Positions 24,150 through 25,482 of a stretch of DNA of 25,482 nt are shown here, piece by piece; position 1 is the stretch's first letter, and the number at the start of each line of letters is the position of its first letter. The notes beneath the pieces were generated by a model that saw nothing but the letters and a program-made list of their open reading frames with translations, made no database searches and had not been told where the DNA came from. Source of the stretch: SLNP01 sp964446435. GTDB lineage: Bacteria > Bacteroidota > Bacteroidia > Bacteroidales > VadinHA17. The DNA lies in assembly GCA_964446435.1 (NCBI GenBank), contig CAYUOS010000033.1:1-25482 (forward strand), written 5' to 3'. The translations under genes were made by a program, and so were the position numbers.

Positions 24150-25040
24150 ATGAAAAAAAGTACTTTAATTTCATTGCTGCTTCTTTGCATCATCCCGTTG
24201 GCCTGCAGGGAGAAAGAGACTGAAGCAGATGCCTGGGGCAATTTTGAAGCTACAGAGACAATGATGTCATCAGAATCGGCGGGAAGAATAGTATTCATTA
24301 GTGCTCCTGAGGGCATAATAGTGGAGAAGGGATCGGTCATAGCCATAATTGATACTACATTGCTATCAATTCAAAAAAATGAGATCAGAGCCGGCATTGC
24401 CACCATTGTGGCAAAGGTAAATGCCCTTCGTTTGAACAATTCGGTCATAAGGCAACAGATCGCCAACCTCGACATCAGCATTGAGAGGACGAAAAGGATG
24501 ATCGATGACCAGGCTGCCACCCTGAAGCAGCTTGATGACCTCACCGGGCAGAAGGCTGTACTTGAAAGGCAGATACAGGTAAATGATGCACAGGCCATGG
24601 CAATTGAGACAGAGAAGAGGGTACTGGAGGTCAGAATGGCCCAGACTGAAGAACAGATATCGAGGTGCAGTGTCAGGGCTCCTGTAACCGGCACAATCAT
24701 GAAGAGGTATGCAGAAGTGGGTGAGGTTGCTGCCCCCGGAAAACCGATAGCCAGAATTGCCGATCTGACAACCATGAAGCTGAAGGCATTCGTCAGCGGG
24801 GCTCAGCTTGGTCAAGTTCAGCCCGGCAGGGATTGCAAGGTCAGGGTCGACAACGGCAGGAAGGAATTCAGGTATTACGAAGGTACCATATCGACCGTTG
24901 CATCCAGGGCTGAATTTACTCCAAGAATAATACAGACTAAGGAGGAGCGTATTAACCTCGTCTATGCAGTTACCATACTGGTAACAAACGATGGTTTTAT
25001 ACGTACAGGCATGCCCGGAGAAGCAATATTCAATAAATAA
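24150..25040 (+). CDS. HlyD/YbhG-like periplasmic adaptor lipoprotein
   Basis: This 296-residue membrane-fusion protein has a leader ending IIPLAC, with lipidated Cys19. The first half of a biotinyl-lipoyl-like domain (ESAGRIVFISAPEGIIVEKG) leads into a long coiled coil at about 75-170 (NLDISIERTKRMIDDQAATL; VLEVRMAQTEEQISRC). The second lipoyl half is VRAPVTGTIMKRYAEVGEVA, and a beta-barrel (LKAFVSGAQLGQVQPG) follows. It would connect the ABC transporter in the inner membrane to the TolC-like channel. Gene order TolC-adaptor-ATPase with TetR first resembles the YbhGFSR type of exporter. It starts 10 bases after the TolC gene and ends 10 bases before the ATPase gene. Confidence 0.9.
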   Translation: MKKSTLISLLLLCIIPLACREKETEADAWGNFEATETMMSSESAGRIVFISAPEGIIVEKGSVIAIIDTTLLSIQKNEIRAGIATIVAKVNALRLNNSVIRQQIANLDISIERTKRMIDDQAATLKQLDDLTGQKAVLERQIQVNDAQAMAIETEKRVLEVRMAQTEEQISRCSVRAPVTGTIMKRYAEVGEVAAPGKPIARIADLTTMKLKAFVSGAQLGQVQPGRDCKVRVDNGRKEFRYYEGTISTVASRAEFTPRIIQTKEERINLVYAVTILVTNDGFIRTGMPGEAIFNK

Positions 25041-25050
25041 TGAGACTGGA

Positions 25051-25482
25051 ATGAGTATTGCTGTCTCTGCATACGATGTCACAAAGTCATTCGGTCAGGT
25101 AAGGGCACTTGACATGATTTCGTTCGAGGTTCCCGAGGCAACAATTGCAGGATTCATCGGTCCTGACGGTTCAGGGAAGACCACGCTGTTCAGGATTGCG
25201 GCAACATTACTGTTGCCTGAAACGGGAACCGTAACGATATTCGGGAATGATGTGGTCAGAGACTTCAAAAAGCTGAGGAAGATAACCGGCTATATGCCTG
25301 GCAGGTTCAGTCTCTACCAGGATCTTACAGTGGAGGAGAATCTGAGATTCTATGCCACTGTTTTCGGCACAACCGTATCGGAGAATTACGACCTGATAAG
25401 AGGTATATACTCACATCTCGAACCCTTCAGAAAGAGGCCTGCAGGGAAACTCTCAGGAGGAATGAAGCAGAAACTTGCATTG
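25051..25482 (+). CDS. ABC transporter ATP-binding protein (3' end missing)
   Basis: The first 144 codons of an ABC ATPase are present, and the frame is still open at the window end. It begins MSIAVSAYDVTKSFGQVRAL. The Walker A is GPDGSGKTT at about residues 35-43, a Q-loop-region segment is GYMPGRFSLYQDLTVEENL, and the signature LSGGMKQKLAL closes the visible part. Asp in place of the more usual Asn in the Walker A loop is also typical of YbhF-like subunits, from memory. The ATG at 25040 gives a four-codon frame and is not used. The ATG at 25051 is the start. It powers the exporter whose adaptor and channel are encoded upstream. Permease genes probably lie beyond the window. Confidence 0.92.
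   Translation, partial: MSIAVSAYDVTKSFGQVRALDMISFEVPEATIAGFIGPDGSGKTTLFRIAATLLLPETGTVTIFGNDVVRDFKKLRKITGYMPGRFSLYQDLTVEENLRFYATVFGTTVSENYDLIRGIYSHLEPFRKRPAGKLSGGMKQKLAL

Noticed and set aside
25040..25051. ATG overlapping the adaptor stop codon as start of the ABC ATPase
   Set aside because: That frame meets TGA after four codons. The ATG at 25051 opens the true frame.
24366..25082. 238-codon open frame on the minus strand opposite the HlyD-like gene
   Set aside because: Antisense shadow. The plus strand has a clear lipobox, coiled coil and lipoyl motifs, and the minus product looks like none of these.
22186..25482. Efflux operon as a novel system
   Set aside because: TetR-TolC-HlyD-ABC order is a familiar YbhGFSR-like exporter layout. 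Only its operator is worth a separate note.

Overview
The window looks like a chromosomal segment of a Bacteroidota bacterium, most likely Bacteroidales or a close relative. The evidence is SPI and SPII leaders in the Bacteroidota style, DUF4369/TlpA-type thioredoxin lipoproteins, a SiaB-like protein, poor Shine-Dalgarno signals, and several upstream boxes fitting the Bacteroidota -7 consensus TAnnTTTG. Nothing looks like a phage, transposon, CRISPR array, tRNA or rRNA, and no gene-free stretch exceeds about 180 bases.

Region 1 (1-9983) is a glycogen/alpha-glucan cluster. The 3' part of a eukaryote-like branching enzyme (+) converges, with a 4-base gap, on a four-gene minus-strand operon. In transcription order the operon encodes an amylo-alpha-1,6-glucosidase, a GT4 glycosyltransferase, a GH57 hydrolase with a basic Ala/Lys tail, and a 1408-residue protein fusing a GT3 glycogen synthase to a GT35 glycogen phosphorylase. 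Together these cover synthesis, branching, phosphorolysis and debranching.

Region 2 (10149-13298, +) holds two adjacent, similar thioredoxin-fold lipoproteins and an LpxH-like UDP-2,3-diacylglucosamine diphosphatase. The first thioredoxin has an intact CPPC site. The second has Ser in place of the nucleophilic Cys.

Region 3 (13286-17254, -) holds a MORN/YwqK-type secreted protein, a YifB/ComM-type AAA+ protein and a SiaB-like protein made of two tandem copies of the domain. The strongest promoter match in the window lies upstream of the MORN gene, and the SiaB-like gene overlaps the LpxH gene tail to tail.

Region 4 (17263-19752, -) holds an M6-type metalloprotease lipoprotein with its own terminator and a small LapA-like membrane protein.

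Region 5 (19837-25482, +) holds a secreted CocE/NonD (S15-like) serine hydrolase with a terminator, then an efflux operon of TetR regulator, TolC-like outer-membrane protein, HlyD-like lipoprotein adaptor and ABC ATPase. The ATPase is cut by the window end. A predicted -7 box followed by an inverted repeat before tetR suggests autoregulation.

No wholly new system could be established by reading alone. The items most worth a second look are the opposed-activity synthase-phosphorylase fusion, the unassigned GT4 plus tailed GH57 pair, the degenerate thioredoxin paralogue and the duplicated SiaB-like protein.
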